Below are positions 43,347-53,021 of a stretch of DNA of 64,000 bases, piece by piece. The stretch is from an uncultured Flavobacteriaceae bacterium (GTDB taxonomy: Bacteria > Bacteroidota > Bacteroidia > Flavobacteriales > Flavobacteriaceae). Made by a program: the position numbers and the translations under genes. Positions within the stretch are counted from its first letter, which is position 1. Every line of letters begins with the position of its first letter. Below the pieces are notes generated by a model that made no database searches, was not told the DNA's origin, and worked only from the letters and a program-made list of their open reading frames with translations. The DNA lies in assembly GCA_943788165.1 (NCBI GenBank), contig CALSPF010000001.1, positions 868,001 to 932,000 on the forward strand, read 5' to 3'.

Positions 43347-43403
43347 TCAGCTCTCGTTTGATCGAAAGGTAAACTGATGTGTATGTGTATTGTTTTTTCT
43401 CAT
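43347..43403 (-). CDS. hisL: his operon leader peptide
   Basis: An 18-codon ORF, ATG at 43403, stop TGA at 43347, upstream of hisG. It reads M-R-K-N-N-T-H-T-H-Q-F-T-F-R-S-N-E-S, with two His codons (CAT) at positions 7 and 9. A ribosome stalled there for lack of charged His-tRNA would leave the following TCAAACG segment (codons 15-17) free to pair with the terminator's left arm. This is the classic layout of a histidine attenuator, although two His codons are few compared with enterobacterial hisL. The -7 box ends only 8 nt before the ATG. Confidence 0.65.
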   Translation of the reverse strand: MRKNNTHTHQFTFRSNES

Positions 43404-43411
43404 TTTATATG

Positions 43412-43419
43412 CAAATATA
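43412..43419 (-). promoter_or_regulatory. Putative -7 box (TATATTTG) of the his operon
   Basis: A perfect TAnnTTTG on the minus strand, 8 nt before the leader ATG. The transcript would start within a few bases of the leader codon. Confidence 0.55.
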
Positions 43420-43506
43420 GCTTTTATTTAGAAAGCAGAAAAATTGATCCTTATTATTTAAAAACCCAAATTGTTACAGTAATAACAGTGAAATAGAAAT
43501 ACCCTC

Positions 43507-43751
43507 TCAATCGAGTGGTTGATCAAAATAATCCATCAGTTTATCACTCGGAAGAAAGAAGAGGTAAATTGGAATGCGAAGGCCAATGATATATAACAAA
43601 TGGTGGATAAAGTAGGGTTAGTTCTTCCAGCTTCAATCCTCCGCAAAGATCCATCATCCATATCAATTCGATCAGATAACTCCTTTTGCGAAACATTCAG
43701 TCGCGTTCGGATGTATTTCACACGGTTTCCAAATATTTTCGCTGTGTACAT
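43507..43751 (-). pseudogene. Small XRE-family HTH regulator, one frameshift
   Basis: The frame 43536-43751 gives 71 residues with a clear HTH: 'VKYIRTRLNVSQKELSDRI', 'MDDGSLRRIEAGRTNPTLST' and 'ICYISLAF', then an unlike tail. Adding one base near 43568 gives the usual ending 'RIPIYLFFLPSDKLMDYFDQ' with a stop at 43507, 81 residues in all. The 245-bp length is one short of 82 codons. It could regulate a nearby operon, but no evidence links it to his. Confidence 0.72.
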
Positions 43752-43856
43752 TGATTTGGGTTAAATAACAACCAACAAAAATACAACTAAAGAGAGCCCT
43801 CATTGGAGGGCATATTTGCCCTAGTGCAAGTACCATAATACAATTGTTTCTTGAGC

Positions 43857-43892
43857 AAAAAAGCCGAATCCAATTTTGGATCCGGCTTTTTT
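43857..43892. terminator. Bidirectional intrinsic terminator after the SPFH gene
   Basis: AAAAAAGCCG-a-ATCCAA-tt-TTGGAT-c-CGGCTTTTTT: a 17-bp stem with one mismatch, flanked by A and T runs. It lies 48 bp after the SPFH stop on the minus strand and isolates the lpx-fab operon from the XRE gene. Confidence 0.85.
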
Positions 43893-43939
43893 ACTTGGAT
43901 TATTTGACAACCATAGTGGTTGCAAAGGCATATCAATGT

Positions 43940-44758
43940 TTATTGATTCCCTAATATAATAGGCAAACCACCATCTCCACTACCAATCACAATGACTTTA
44001 GAGTTGGGAGATTCAGATAATTTAAGGGTGGCTTCAATTCCTTTTTCTTGAAGAATTTTATCGGTTAAAGACGCGCTTAAAATACGGTTGGCTGTTGCCT
44101 TCCCTTCTGCATCAATACGCTGACGTTCTGCTTCTTGGGTAGCCTTTTCAATTCTAAACTCATATTCCAAGGCTTCTTGTTCTTGGTTCAGTTTACGTTC
44201 AATGGCCTCACGAATTGCGATTGGTAGTGTTACGTCACGAACCAAAACAGCATTTAGTTGAACAAACTGACCTTCAACTACTTTCTTGGTTTCTTCATAG
44301 ATTTCATTTTGAATGGCATCACGCTTGGTAGAATACAATTGCTCAGGTGTATAACGTCCCACAACACTTCTTGCTACTGCACGGATTTGCGGGATAATAA
44401 TGATATTCAGGTAATTCTCTCCTTTTGTTTTGTGAAGTAAACCCAGTTGCTCGATGGTAGGCTGATACAATACAGAGATATCTAACGATATTTCTAGTCC
44501 GTTGGAGGACAGCACCTGCATTTTGCTTTCAAAAACTTCTTGCTGCTTCACGTTGTAGATATACACCTTGTTCCAAGGAGCAATGATGTGAAATCCTTCG
44601 CCCAATGGTGGTTCATCGACAACAACTCCGCCGCCAAATGTTTTGAATAATACTCCTGCTTCTCCATAGCCAATATTAATGGATGATTTAGAGATGAAAA
44701 TGATTAAGATAAACCCTATTGCAAGGGCTGGTAGGCCAATTTTTGGTAATTTGTTCAT
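43940..44758 (-). CDS. SPFH/prohibitin-family membrane protein
   Basis: A 272-residue protein with an N-terminal transmembrane segment (about 6-24) and a band-7/SPFH domain (about 28-210), then a Glu/Ala-rich coiled coil (about 185-235) and a short glycine-rich tail. Blocks such as 'GEAGVLFKTFGG', 'VRDVTLPIAIREAIERKLNQ' and 'EAERQRIDAEGKATANRIL' match bacterial prohibitin homologues. It likely forms ring or cage oligomers in the inner membrane. It lies 10 bp after fabG, so it is probably in the same operon. Confidence 0.9.
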   Translation of the reverse strand: MNKLPKIGLPALAIGFILIIFISKSSINIGYGEAGVLFKTFGGGVVVDEPPLGEGFHIIAPWNKVYIYNVKQQEVFESKMQVLSSNGLEISLDISVLYQPTIEQLGLLHKTKGENYLNIIIIPQIRAVARSVVGRYTPEQLYSTKRDAIQNEIYEETKKVVEGQFVQLNAVLVRDVTLPIAIREAIERKLNQEQEALEYEFRIEKATQEAERQRIDAEGKATANRILSASLTDKILQEKGIEATLKLSESPNSKVIVIGSGDGGLPIILGNQ

Positions 44759-44768
44759 GTTTTGTTAT

Positions 44769-45515
44769 TTAAGTTAACATTCCGCCATCTACATTCAGCA
44801 CCTGTCCGGTGATGTAGCTAGATAAATCTGATCCCAAGAAAACACATGCGTTAGCAATGTCTTCTGGGCTACCTCCCCTTTTTAGAGGGATACCGTTTCG
44901 CCAGCCTTGGACAACGTCTTCAGGCAAGTTTCCGGTCATTTCTGTTTCTATAAAACCTGGTGCAATTACATTCGAACGAATATTGCGTGATCCCAATTCC
45001 AGGGCAATGGATTTTGAAAAACCAATGATACCCGCTTTTGAAGCTGCATAATTGGCTTGTCCTGCATTTCCTTTCACTCCAACGACAGAACTCATATGTA
45101 TTAGTGATCCTTTACGCTGTTTTAAAAAAGTGCGTTGTACCGCCTTGGTCATATTAAAAACAGACTTTAAATTGACTTCGATTACCTTATCGAAGTCTTC
45201 TTCGCCCATGCGCATCAACAAATTGTCTTTGGTGATTCCAGCATTATTGATCAAGATATCGATACCATCAAAATCGTTTAAAACGTCTTCAACCAATTGC
45301 TGCGCCTGTTCGAAACTGGCGGCATTACTTTGGTATCCTTTTGCCTTAACCCCAAAGCTTTTCAACTCTAATTCTAATGTGCTTGCAGCTTCAACAGAAT
45401 TACTGTAGGTGAAGGCAACGGCACAACCGTGCTGTGCGAAAACTTGAGCAATTCCTCGTCCAATACCTCTACTTGCGCCGGTGATGATGGCTGTTTTTCC
45501 GTCTAATAATTTCAT
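44769..45515 (-). CDS. fabG: 3-oxoacyl-ACP reductase
   Basis: A 248-residue short-chain dehydrogenase reducing 3-oxoacyl-ACP with NADPH in fatty acid elongation. It shows 'ITGASRGIGRGIA' (cofactor loop), 'INNAGITKDNLLMRM' (the DNLL wording typical of FabG), Ser in 'HMSSVVGVKGNAGQ', and Tyr and Lys in 'YAASKAG'. The ATG at 45515 is chosen because it begins the family start 'MKLLDGKTAIITG'; a longer frame would overlap sucD. It lies 10 bp after sucD. Confidence 0.95.
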   Translation of the reverse strand: MKLLDGKTAIITGASRGIGRGIAQVFAQHGCAVAFTYSNSVEAASTLELELKSFGVKAKGYQSNAASFEQAQQLVEDVLNDFDGIDILINNAGITKDNLLMRMGEEDFDKVIEVNLKSVFNMTKAVQRTFLKQRKGSLIHMSSVVGVKGNAGQANYAASKAGIIGFSKSIALELGSRNIRSNVIAPGFIETEMTGNLPEDVVQGWRNGIPLKRGGSPEDIANACVFLGSDLSSYITGQVLNVDGGMLT

Positions 45516-45525
45516 CTTGTGCGAA

Positions 45526-46398
45526 TTAAGCGAGTACCTTTGCAACTTTTTTTCCAATGGCTGCTGGTGAATCCACAACGTGAATTCCACATTCTGCCAT
45601 AATACGTTTCTTGGCTTGCGCTGTTTCGTCAGATCCACCAACAATAGCACCTGCATGTCCCATAGTACGTCCAGCTGGAGCCGTTTCTCCTGCAATGAAA
45701 CCTACAACAGGCTTTTTGTTTCCTGAAGCTTTCACATAACGTGCGGCATCGGCTTCTAGTTGACCACCAATTTCACCAATCATTACAATACATTCGGTTT
45801 CAGGATCGTTCATAAACAATTCAACCGCATCTTTTGTTGTTGTCCCAATGATTGGGTCTCCACCAATACCAATAGCTGTTGTAATGCCGTAGCCCTCACG
45901 AACAACCTGATCAGCAGCTTCGTAAGTTAGGGTTCCAGATTTGGAGATGATTCCAACATTTCCTTTTTTGAAAACAAAACCTGGCATAATCCCTACTTTG
46001 GCTTCACCCGGAGTAATGACACCTGGACAGTTGGGTCCAATTAAGGTGCAGTCTCTGTTTTTAATGTAGTTAGAAGCCTTTACCATATCGGCAACAGGAA
46101 TTCCTTCGGTGATGGTAATAATAACCTTAATCCCGGCGTAAGCGGCTTCCATGATAGCATCTGCAGCAAATGCGGGTGGAACAAAAATTATGGTAGTATC
46201 GGCTGCAGCTTTTTCAACTGCTTCAGCAACTGTATTAAAGACTGGTCTGTCCAAATGGGTTTGTCCACCTTTTCCTGGTGTTACTCCACCAACAACATTT
46301 GTACCATATTCGATCATTTGTGTGGCATGGAATGTACCTTCACTACCCGTAAAACCTTGCACGATGATCTTGGAATCTTTATTTACTAATACGCTCAT
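45526..46398 (-). CDS. sucD: Succinyl-CoA synthetase subunit alpha
   Basis: A 290-residue TCA-cycle subunit. It shows the CoA-binding '[22 protein letters not shown]', '[18 protein letters not shown]' and the phosphohistidine region '[13 protein letters not shown]' (His near residue 246). The length is normal. The partner gene sucC is not in the window, so the pair is split as is common in Bacteroidota. It lies between efp and fabG. Confidence 0.97.
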   Translation of the reverse strand: MSVLVNKDSKIIVQGFTGSEGTFHATQMIEYGTNVVGGVTPGKGGQTHLDRPVFNTVAEAVEKAAADTTIIFVPPAFAADAIMEAAYAGIKVIITITEGIPVADMVKASNYIKNRDCTLIGPNCPGVITPGEAKVGIMPGFVFKKGNVGIISKSGTLTYEAADQVVREGYGITTAIGIGGDPIIGTTTKDAVELFMNDPETECIVMIGEIGGQLEADAARYVKASGNKKPVVGFIAGETAPAGRTMGHAGAIVGGSDETAQAKKRIMAECGIHVVDSPAAIGKKVAKVLA

Positions 46399-46423
46399 TT
46401 AGTTTGTTTTATAATTATTTAAT

Positions 46424-46990
46424 TTATTCTTTGATGCGTTCTAAGTAGGCACCTTTTTCTGAATCTACCTTAATTTTATCCCCTTCATTAATAAACAAAG
46501 GAACATTAATTCTTGCACCTGTTTCTACTGTTGCAGGTTTGGTGGCATTAGTTGCAGTATTTCCTTTTACTCCTGGTTCTGTATGGGTAACTTCAAGAAT
46601 TACACTGGCCGGCATGTCTACCGATAAAGGCATGCCATCTTCTGTATTGATTGAGATGGTGACTAGTTCCCCTTCTTTCATTAACTCAGGATTGTTCAAG
46701 ATACTTTTTTCTATACTAATTTGATTGTAATCATCGTTATTCATGAAATGGAAAGCATCTCCTTCGTTGTAAAGGAATTGAAATTTATTGGTTTCAACAC
46801 GAACATCTTCAATTTTATGCCCTGCAGAAAAAGTATTATCAATTACTTTTCCATTGGTAACACTTTTTAACTTGGTTCGGACAAAAGCAGGCCCTTTACC
46901 AGGTTTTACGTGTAAAAATTCAATGACTTTATAAATTCCATTGTTGTATTTGATGCAAAGTCCTTTGCGAATATCTGAAGTAGATGCCAT
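46424..46990 (-). CDS. efp: Elongation factor P
   Basis: A 188-residue three-domain beta protein that rescues ribosomes stalled on polyproline. The tip of domain I reads 'HVKPGKGPAFVRTKLK', with the Lys that is often modified; 'ARINVPLFINEGDKIKVDSE' marks the C-terminal domain. The length is normal. It is 9 bp after lpxA and 26 bp before sucD. Confidence 0.97.
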   Translation of the reverse strand: MASTSDIRKGLCIKYNNGIYKVIEFLHVKPGKGPAFVRTKLKSVTNGKVIDNTFSAGHKIEDVRVETNKFQFLYNEGDAFHFMNNDDYNQISIEKSILNNPELMKEGELVTISINTEDGMPLSVDMPASVILEVTHTEPGVKGNTATNATKPATVETGARINVPLFINEGDKIKVDSEKGAYLERIKE

Positions 46991-46998
46991 AATTAAAT

Positions 46999-47784
46999 TT
47001 AGTTTTTACGAAAGTAGCCTTTCATGATTCCTCTGTGTGAATTTTTGATGAAGTCAATGATTTCATCCCGCTCTGGGCTTACCTCCATTTCAGCTTCAAG
47101 GATTTCTGTTGCTTGACTATTATTGTAATTTTTCTGGTAGAGGATACGAAAAATGGATTGTATTTCTCTAATTTTTTCAGTTGTAAAGCCTCTTCTTCTT
47201 AAACCAACGGAGTTAACCCCAACATAGGAAAGTGGCTCGCGTGCAGCCTTTACATATGGTGGGACATCTTTTCGTACTAAAGAACCTCCGGTAATAAAAG
47301 CATAATCGCCAATGGTACAGAATTGATGAATGGCAGTCATTCCTGCAAGGATGACATAGTTCCCAATATTTACATGACCAGCCAGGGTACTGTTGTTTGA
47401 AAAAATACAATGGTCACCCACAATACAATCGTGAGCAATGTGACAATAAGCCATGATCAAACAATTGTTTCCGATGGCTGTTTTTTGACGCTCCATGGTA
47501 CCACGATTAATTGTAACACATTCTCGAATAGTGGTATTGTCACCAATAATGGTTTGCGTTTCTTCTCCATTGTATTTCAAATCTTGTGGAGGTGCAGAAA
47601 TAACCGAACCAGGAAATATGGAGCAATTCTTACCTATTCTCGCTCCTTCCATTATGGTTACATTGGATCCAATCCAAGTGCCTTCTCCAATAACAACATC
47701 ATTGTTAATGGTGGTAAAGGGTTCTATAACAACATTTTTGGCGATTTTAGCACCAGGATGTACGTAAGCTAGTGGTTGGTTCAT
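46999..47784 (-). CDS. lpxA: Acyl-ACP--UDP-N-acetylglucosamine O-acyltransferase
   Basis: A 261-residue left-handed beta-helix enzyme, the first step of lipid A synthesis. Hexapeptide repeats cover about 10-180; the catalytic-His region is 'YCHIAHDCIVGDH', and 'HQFCTIGDYAFITGGS' and 'VGVNSVGLRRRGF' follow as in LpxA. The ATG at 47784 overlaps the lpxC-fabZ stop (ATGA) and begins the first repeat ('[14 protein letters not shown]'); a longer frame to 47871 is rejected. Confidence 0.96.
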   Translation of the reverse strand: MNQPLAYVHPGAKIAKNVVIEPFTTINNDVVIGEGTWIGSNVTIMEGARIGKNCSIFPGSVISAPPQDLKYNGEETQTIIGDNTTIRECVTINRGTMERQKTAIGNNCLIMAYCHIAHDCIVGDHCIFSNNSTLAGHVNIGNYVILAGMTAIHQFCTIGDYAFITGGSLVRKDVPPYVKAAREPLSYVGVNSVGLRRRGFTTEKIREIQSIFRILYQKNYNNSQATEILEAEMEVSPERDEIIDFIKNSHRGIMKGYFRKN

Positions 47785-49178
47785 GCCTTTTCTTTTCGAA
47801 TAATTTGCGCCATCAATTCCCCTTCGGTTGCAAGTTTCCCATTGACAAAGGTGTATCCTTTCATGTGACAAATACCTCTTCGGATGGGCGTAATAAGTTC
47901 TAGCTTAAATATAAGATGGTCTCCAGGATGAACAGGATGTTTAAACTTAACATTGTCAATTTTCATGAAAAAGGTCAAGTAATTTTCAGGATCTGGAACG
48001 GTATTGAGCACCAACACCCCACCTACTTGAGCCATGGCTTCTACTTGAAGTACACCGGGCATTACTGGAGCTCCAGGAAAATGTCCAGCAAAAAAGGGCT
48101 CGTTCATAGTCACTCCTTTTGATCCAATAACATGGTTATCTGATAATTCATGGATTTTATCAACCAATAAAAACGGTGGACGATGCGGAAGCATCTTCAT
48201 GATTTGTGTAACATTCATCAACGGAGGAATGCTCATGTCTACCGTTGGGACATTCAATCTTTTTTCTTGCTTGATGATTTTCGCCAGTTTCTTGGCAAAT
48301 TCGACATTAATCCTGTGCCCGGGCTTGTGGGCTATTACCTTCCCACGTATTCGTTGTCCGATAAGGGCTAAATCGCCAATAATATCTAATAGCTTGTGAC
48401 GAGCTGCTTCATTTGGGTGATGCAATGATAGGTTATCCAATACACCATTGGGACGAACAGCAATTTCTTTTTTGTTGAATGCTTTTTTCAAACGTTCCAT
48501 GGTTTCCGAAGACAAGGGTTTGTCTACATATACAATGGCATTGTTTAAGTCTCCACCTTGAATTAGTCCATTTTCTAAAAGGGTTTCTAATTCATGCAAA
48601 AAGCTAAAGGTTCTCGAGGAGGCAATGTCATTTTCGTAGTCAGACAACCGCTCAAGTGTAGCGTTTTGCGTTCCAAGAACTTTGGTCCCAAAATCAACCA
48701 TGGTGGTGATTTGATAGGAATCAGAAGGGATAATGGTCATTTCACTACCCGTTTCATCGTCTTTAAAATGAATTACTTCTTTAACAATGTATTCTTGTCT
48801 ATCTTCTTCAAGTATTTTCACACTCGCTTCTTTCAATGCATCCACAAATTGAATGGAAGAGCCGTCCATGATAGGTGGTTCCGGCGCATCCAAATGAATG
48901 TAGCAGTTGTCAATTTCCATTCCAACCAATGCAGAAAGCACATGTTCTGAGGTATGAATTTTAACACCGTTTTTCTCCAGATTAGTTCCCCTTTGTGTAT
49001 CGGTAACCCATTGAACATCTGCCTCAATTTCTGGGCATTCTTCTAAGTCAAAACGCACAAATCGATAACCTGTATTAGCAGGAGCCGGAACAAATTTTAA
49101 GGTAACATTTTTACCTGTATGTAAACCAACGCCTTTTAGACTTACTTGTTTACCAATTGTTGTTTGTAGGGTTTTCAT
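47781..49178 (-). CDS. lpxC-fabZ: Bifunctional LpxC deacetylase / FabZ dehydratase
   Basis: A 465-residue fusion. The LpxC half (about 1-305) removes the acetyl group from UDP-3-O-acyl-GlcNAc and shows '[14 protein letters not shown]', the zinc region '[19 protein letters not shown]' and '[14 protein letters not shown]' (His and Asp). The FabZ half (about 320-465) dehydrates 3-hydroxyacyl-ACP and shows '[13 protein letters not shown]' and '[20 protein letters not shown]' (catalytic His and Glu). This fusion is characteristic of Bacteroidota and couples two users of the same hydroxyacyl-ACP pool. Confidence 0.97.
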   Translation of the reverse strand: MKTLQTTIGKQVSLKGVGLHTGKNVTLKFVPAPANTGYRFVRFDLEECPEIEADVQWVTDTQRGTNLEKNGVKIHTSEHVLSALVGMEIDNCYIHLDAPEPPIMDGSSIQFVDALKEASVKILEEDRQEYIVKEVIHFKDDETGSEMTIIPSDSYQITTMVDFGTKVLGTQNATLERLSDYENDIASSRTFSFLHELETLLENGLIQGGDLNNAIVYVDKPLSSETMERLKKAFNKKEIAVRPNGVLDNLSLHHPNEAARHKLLDIIGDLALIGQRIRGKVIAHKPGHRINVEFAKKLAKIIKQEKRLNVPTVDMSIPPLMNVTQIMKMLPHRPPFLLVDKIHELSDNHVIGSKGVTMNEPFFAGHFPGAPVMPGVLQVEAMAQVGGVLVLNTVPDPENYLTFFMKIDNVKFKHPVHPGDHLIFKLELITPIRRGICHMKGYTFVNGKLATEGELMAQIIRKEKA

Positions 49179-50194
49179 TTGTGTTTTTTTTCTAAAGATT
49201 CTAAGCGTTTTACAATAGAGGGAAAACGTTTAAAATAAATGTAAGATTTTATGTAATCGTTATAACTAAATGCTGGTGTACCGTAAAGCGTTTTCTTGTC
49301 CTCTACACTACTTGTTACACCTGACTGACCTTGAATGCTAACGTTGTCGCCAATTTTTAAATGACCTATGATACCAACTTGGCCACCAATAATGCAATTT
49401 TTACCGATTTTAGTAGAACCAGCAATACCAGTTTGTGCTGCAATAACGGTATGCTCGCCAATTTCTACATTGTGTGCAATTTGTATTTGGTTGTCTAGCT
49501 TAACGCCTTTTCCAATTTTGGTTGCTCCAAGTGTGGCCCTGTCTATCGTTGAATTTGCTCCTATATCTACATGGTCTGCAATGAGAACACAACCCGTTTG
49601 GGGTATTTTCTTGTAGGTTCCGTCTTCTTTTGGCGCAAAACCAAAACCGTCGGATCCAACAACACAGCCACTATGGATGACACAATATGTTCCCATTTGA
49701 GTATCAGAATGGATGATTGAATGGGGATGAATTACAGAATCATCTCCAACAACAACATTGTCTTCAATAATGACATGCGAATGGATTGCCACATTTTTCC
49801 CTATGGTAACATTATTGCCGATTACGGCATAATGCCCAACATAGCAACTGTCATCTATGCTTGTATCATTTCCAATTATAGCTGTTTTTTCTACTCCAGC
49901 TTTCGCTTTTTGTTGGCTATTGTAATATTCCAAAAGAGTGGTAAATGCCTGGTAAGCGTCTGTAACTCTTATCAATGTTGGAGTAAGCACTTTCTCTGAT
50001 TTGAAATCATGGTTTACAATAACCAAAGATGCATTGGTAGAATAAATATGCGGAGTGTATTTTGGGTTGGCCAGGAAGGTTAACGAACCATGGGTTCCTT
50101 CCTCAATTTTTGATAATTGCGAAACCTCCAAAGTATCATCACCATCTACTGTACCATTGATAATTGTTGCGATTTGTGCAGCCGTAAGTTTCAT
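49175..50194 (-). CDS. lpxD: UDP-3-O-(3-hydroxyacyl)glucosamine N-acyltransferase
   Basis: A 339-residue enzyme for the third step of lipid A synthesis. An N-terminal uridine-binding domain (about 1-100, with '[11 protein letters not shown]') precedes a left-handed beta-helix of hexapeptide repeats (about 105-305). The catalytic His region is '[18 protein letters not shown]', and '[13 protein letters not shown]' follows. The stop overlaps the lpxC-fabZ ATG, so lpxD leads the operon. Confidence 0.96.
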   Translation of the reverse strand: MKLTAAQIATIINGTVDGDDTLEVSQLSKIEEGTHGSLTFLANPKYTPHIYSTNASLVIVNHDFKSEKVLTPTLIRVTDAYQAFTTLLEYYNSQQKAKAGVEKTAIIGNDTSIDDSCYVGHYAVIGNNVTIGKNVAIHSHVIIEDNVVVGDDSVIHPHSIIHSDTQMGTYCVIHSGCVVGSDGFGFAPKEDGTYKKIPQTGCVLIADHVDIGANSTIDRATLGATKIGKGVKLDNQIQIAHNVEIGEHTVIAAQTGIAGSTKIGKNCIIGGQVGIIGHLKIGDNVSIQGQSGVTSSVEDKKTLYGTPAFSYNDYIKSYIYFKRFPSIVKRLESLEKKHK

Positions 50195-50221
50195 TAGTGC
50201 AAAAGTATAAAAATTAAGGAA

Positions 50222-51451
50222 CTATTTGGATTTTGGATAGCAGAGATAATGCTTTATTTCTGTTGTAGAGAAGGTTTTTCCATCAAAAAGAGAAGAAAAG
50301 TCTTCTAGGGAATAGACATCTCCCTTTTGACTTAGTACTTTAATTGGATTTTCATTGGTATATACTTTGCAGGAGATTCGGTTGGAAAAGACAAAATTGG
50401 TTACATATTCTTCCGTAAAACCTGCTGCACTGAGTTTTTGTTTTCGCTTCTCAATTTGAAAATCAGTAAAGGGTTCTTTTTGGTACTTCATTTTCATCAA
50501 GTCTCTATTGAGTAGTCTTTTGGAAAAAGAAGCCAATATATCATCAGGGTGGTATTGCCATTGTTTCAAGGCAGCATAAATATCGTTATCATCTAAATGA
50601 CTAAATTGTTCGAGCACCGCAGAAGAGTTGGGATTCAATTTATCTTGCGACATAAAAAACATTAAATCATTGGTCATGGAAACCGCAACACCTTGTTTAA
50701 TTATTTTCCGAACATATTGTATGGTATTGCACAATAAGAGTTCTGCCACCAAACCAGTTTTGTGCAAATAGACTTGCCAGTACATTAATCGCCTTGCCAT
50801 AATGAATTTTTCGATGGAAAAAAGCCCATTTTCTTCAACCACTACTTGATCGTCAACAACATTTAACATCTCGATTATTCGGTGGCTATTAATATTACCT
50901 TCGGTTGCTCCAGTATAAAAACTATCCCGCTTTAAATAATCTAGTCGGTCAATGTCGAGTTGACTTGAGACCAATTGATGCATGAATTTTCGTCGGTATT
51001 TATTCGCATAGATAGAAATTGCTAGCGATAATTTCCCATCAAACTCTTTGTTGAGTAGTTCCATAAAACCTAAAGAAAGTAATTCATGATTCACCCCCAA
51101 AAAGATTGTTCGCTCAATTGCATGCGAAAAAGGACCATGTCCAATGTCATGCAATAAAATTGCTACTGCCAAAGCTTCTTTCTCTTCTTCTGAAATAGCT
51201 ACATGCTTTCGCTGTAATGTTTCTACCGTTTTATTCATTAAGTGCATTGCACCCAGGGCATGTTCAAAACGACTGTGTCGAGCTCCAGGATAGACCAACG
51301 AAGAAAGCCCCATTTGTGAAATCCTGCGCAATCGCTGAAAATAGGGATGTTCCAATAAATCAAAAAGTAATTTCGATTCTACTCTAATAAATCCGTAAAT
51401 TGGATCGTTTAATACAGGGAGTTTGTTCGCTTTCAAATAGTGGATTTTCAA
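50222..51451 (-). CDS. HD-domain phosphohydrolase (dGTPase-like)
   Basis: A protein of about 409 residues with an HD domain. Metal-ligand positions are 'HSRFEHALGAMHLM', 'ILLHDIGHGPFSHAIE' (HD) and 'LDIDRLDYLKRDSFY' (distal Asp). Relatives are SAMHD1/dGTPase-like nucleotide hydrolases; the substrate is unknown. The start is unclear: the best match is TTG at 51451 ('MKIHYLKANKLPVLND..' when read from it), but TTG at 51475 or 51436 is possible, and a minus-strand TATATTTG box ends at 51452, which would favour 51436. It is divergent from porX. Confidence 0.87.
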   Translation of the reverse strand: MKIHYLKANKLPVLNDPIYGFIRVESKLLFDLLEHPYFQRLRRISQMGLSSLVYPGARHSRFEHALGAMHLMNKTVETLQRKHVAISEEEKEALAVAILLHDIGHGPFSHAIERTIFLGVNHELLSLGFMELLNKEFDGKLSLAISIYANKYRRKFMHQLVSSQLDIDRLDYLKRDSFYTGATEGNINSHRIIEMLNVVDDQVVVEENGLFSIEKFIMARRLMYWQVYLHKTGLVAELLLCNTIQYVRKIIKQGVAVSMTNDLMFFMSQDKLNPNSSAVLEQFSHLDDNDIYAALKQWQYHPDDILASFSKRLLNRDLMKMKYQKEPFTDFQIEKRKQKLSAAGFTEEYVTNFVFSNRISCKVYTNENPIKVLSQKGDVYSLEDFSSLFDGKTFSTTEIKHYLCYPKSK

Positions 51452-51459
51452 CAAATATA
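51452..51459 (-). promoter_or_regulatory. Putative -7 box (TATATTTG) of the HD gene
   Basis: A perfect match on the minus strand that lies on top of the candidate TTG starts at 51451-51475, making the more upstream starts doubtful if the box is used. Confidence 0.4.
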
Positions 51460-51465
51460 AATAAT

Positions 51466-53016
51466 ATGCAACCAATTCAAATCTTATGGGTAGATGATGA
51501 AGTAGATTTACTCAAACCGCATTTTATTTTTCTTGAATCAAAAGGTTATCAAGCCCATGCCTGTACCAATGGCCAGGAAGCAATCGAATTGGTCAATGCA
51601 CAGCATTTTGACGTGATTTTGTTGGATGAAAATATGCCCGGTCTCAATGGCCTCGAAACCCTGTCCATACTTAAAACACAACATCCAAACCTTCCGGTAA
51701 TAATGGTTACCAAGAATGAGGAAGAACGAATCATGGAAGATGCCATTGGCTCTAAAATATCTGACTACCTAATAAAACCTGTTAAACCCAGTCAGGTTCT
51801 GTTGTCGCTTAAAAAGATTTTGAACCACAAAAGTTTAATTTCAGAAAAAACCACCCATAATTATCAAAAAGAATTTCAGAAAATTAGTCTTGAGCTAATG
51901 GACATTAATACCCATGAAGAATGGGCTGCATTTTATAAAAAACTTGTTTTTTGGGAATTGGAATTACAAGACCTTGATGATTCTTATATGATGGAAATCT
52001 TTGAAAATCAATTGAAAGAGGCAAATGCTCTGTTTGGTAAATTTATCGAGCGTAATTACAAAGCGTGGCTCGATTTTCCAGAAACGGCTCCCATATTGTC
52101 CCACCGCATATTTAAGGAAAAAATAGAAGCAAAGTTAAAAGAGAACTCCCCTACCTTGCTTTTGGTCATAGACAACCTTCGCTGGGATCAATGGAAAACG
52201 ATTGAACCCACATTATCAAAATACTACCAAAAGAAAGAAGAGGACATGTACTACAGCCTCTTGCCAACAGCAACACAATATGCACGAAACGCATTGTTTG
52301 CTGGTTTAATGCCTAATGACATTAGGCAGCAATACCCTCAATACTGGAAAGATGATACCGATGAAGGGGGTAAAAACATGTTCGAAGAAGAGTTGCTATT
52401 ATCGCAATTAAATCGACTCCAAATAAAGGGTAAATTCAGTTACAAGAAAATCACTCAGCTAAAAGCAGCCAAATTACTCGCAGAGCAAATGCAAAATCAC
52501 AAAGAGGATACTTTATTGACCATTGTTTATAATTTCGTTGACATGATTTCTCATGCAAAATCTGAAATGGAAATTATTAAAGAATTAGCCTCAGACGACA
52601 AAGGATATAGATCTTTAACGGACAGTTGGTTTAAAAATGCTCCACTTCTTGATATAATTCAAGCTGCACAAAAGCTTGGTTTTAGCCTTATTGTAACAAC
52701 AGACCATGGCACTATTAACGTAAAAAATTCTGTTGAAGTTGTGGGCGATAAAGAGTCTAGCCAGAATTTGCGCTACAAAACTGGGAGAAGCCTCAAATAT
52801 CCTGCTAAGAAAGTGATGGAGGCCAGAGACCCAGAGTCCTATAAACTTCCGAGACTAGGTTTAAACAGTTCGTTTATCTTTGCCAAAGAAGCCAATTACT
52901 TCGTTTACCCAAAAAACTATCATCACTACGCTACATTATTTCAAAACACATATCAACATGGAGGTATTTCTTTGGAGGAAATACTAATTCCTTTTGTATT
53001 TTTGACCCCAAAATAG
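51466..53016 (+). CDS. porX: Type IX secretion response regulator with PglZ domain
   Basis: A 516-residue protein: a receiver domain (about 1-120) with 'ILWVDDEVDLL', the phospho-acceptor Asp54 in 'VILLDENMPG', 'IMVTKNEEE' and 'YLIKPVKPS'; a linker; then a PglZ alkaline-phosphatase-like domain (about 195-516) with 'LLPTATQYARNALFAGLMP', 'VYNFVDMISHA' and 'VTTDHGTINV', the metal-ligand Asp/His motifs. This layout is PorX, which controls and supports the type IX secretion system and has phosphodiesterase activity on oligonucleotides. No porY kinase or other T9SS gene is in the window. The ATG at 51466 begins the receiver domain. Confidence 0.92.
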   Translation: MQPIQILWVDDEVDLLKPHFIFLESKGYQAHACTNGQEAIELVNAQHFDVILLDENMPGLNGLETLSILKTQHPNLPVIMVTKNEEERIMEDAIGSKISDYLIKPVKPSQVLLSLKKILNHKSLISEKTTHNYQKEFQKISLELMDINTHEEWAAFYKKLVFWELELQDLDDSYMMEIFENQLKEANALFGKFIERNYKAWLDFPETAPILSHRIFKEKIEAKLKENSPTLLLVIDNLRWDQWKTIEPTLSKYYQKKEEDMYYSLLPTATQYARNALFAGLMPNDIRQQYPQYWKDDTDEGGKNMFEEELLLSQLNRLQIKGKFSYKKITQLKAAKLLAEQMQNHKEDTLLTIVYNFVDMISHAKSEMEIIKELASDDKGYRSLTDSWFKNAPLLDIIQAAQKLGFSLIVTTDHGTINVKNSVEVVGDKESSQNLRYKTGRSLKYPAKKVMEARDPESYKLPRLGLNSSFIFAKEANYFVYPKNYHHYATLFQNTYQHGGISLEEILIPFVFLTPK

Positions 53017-53021
53017 CACAG

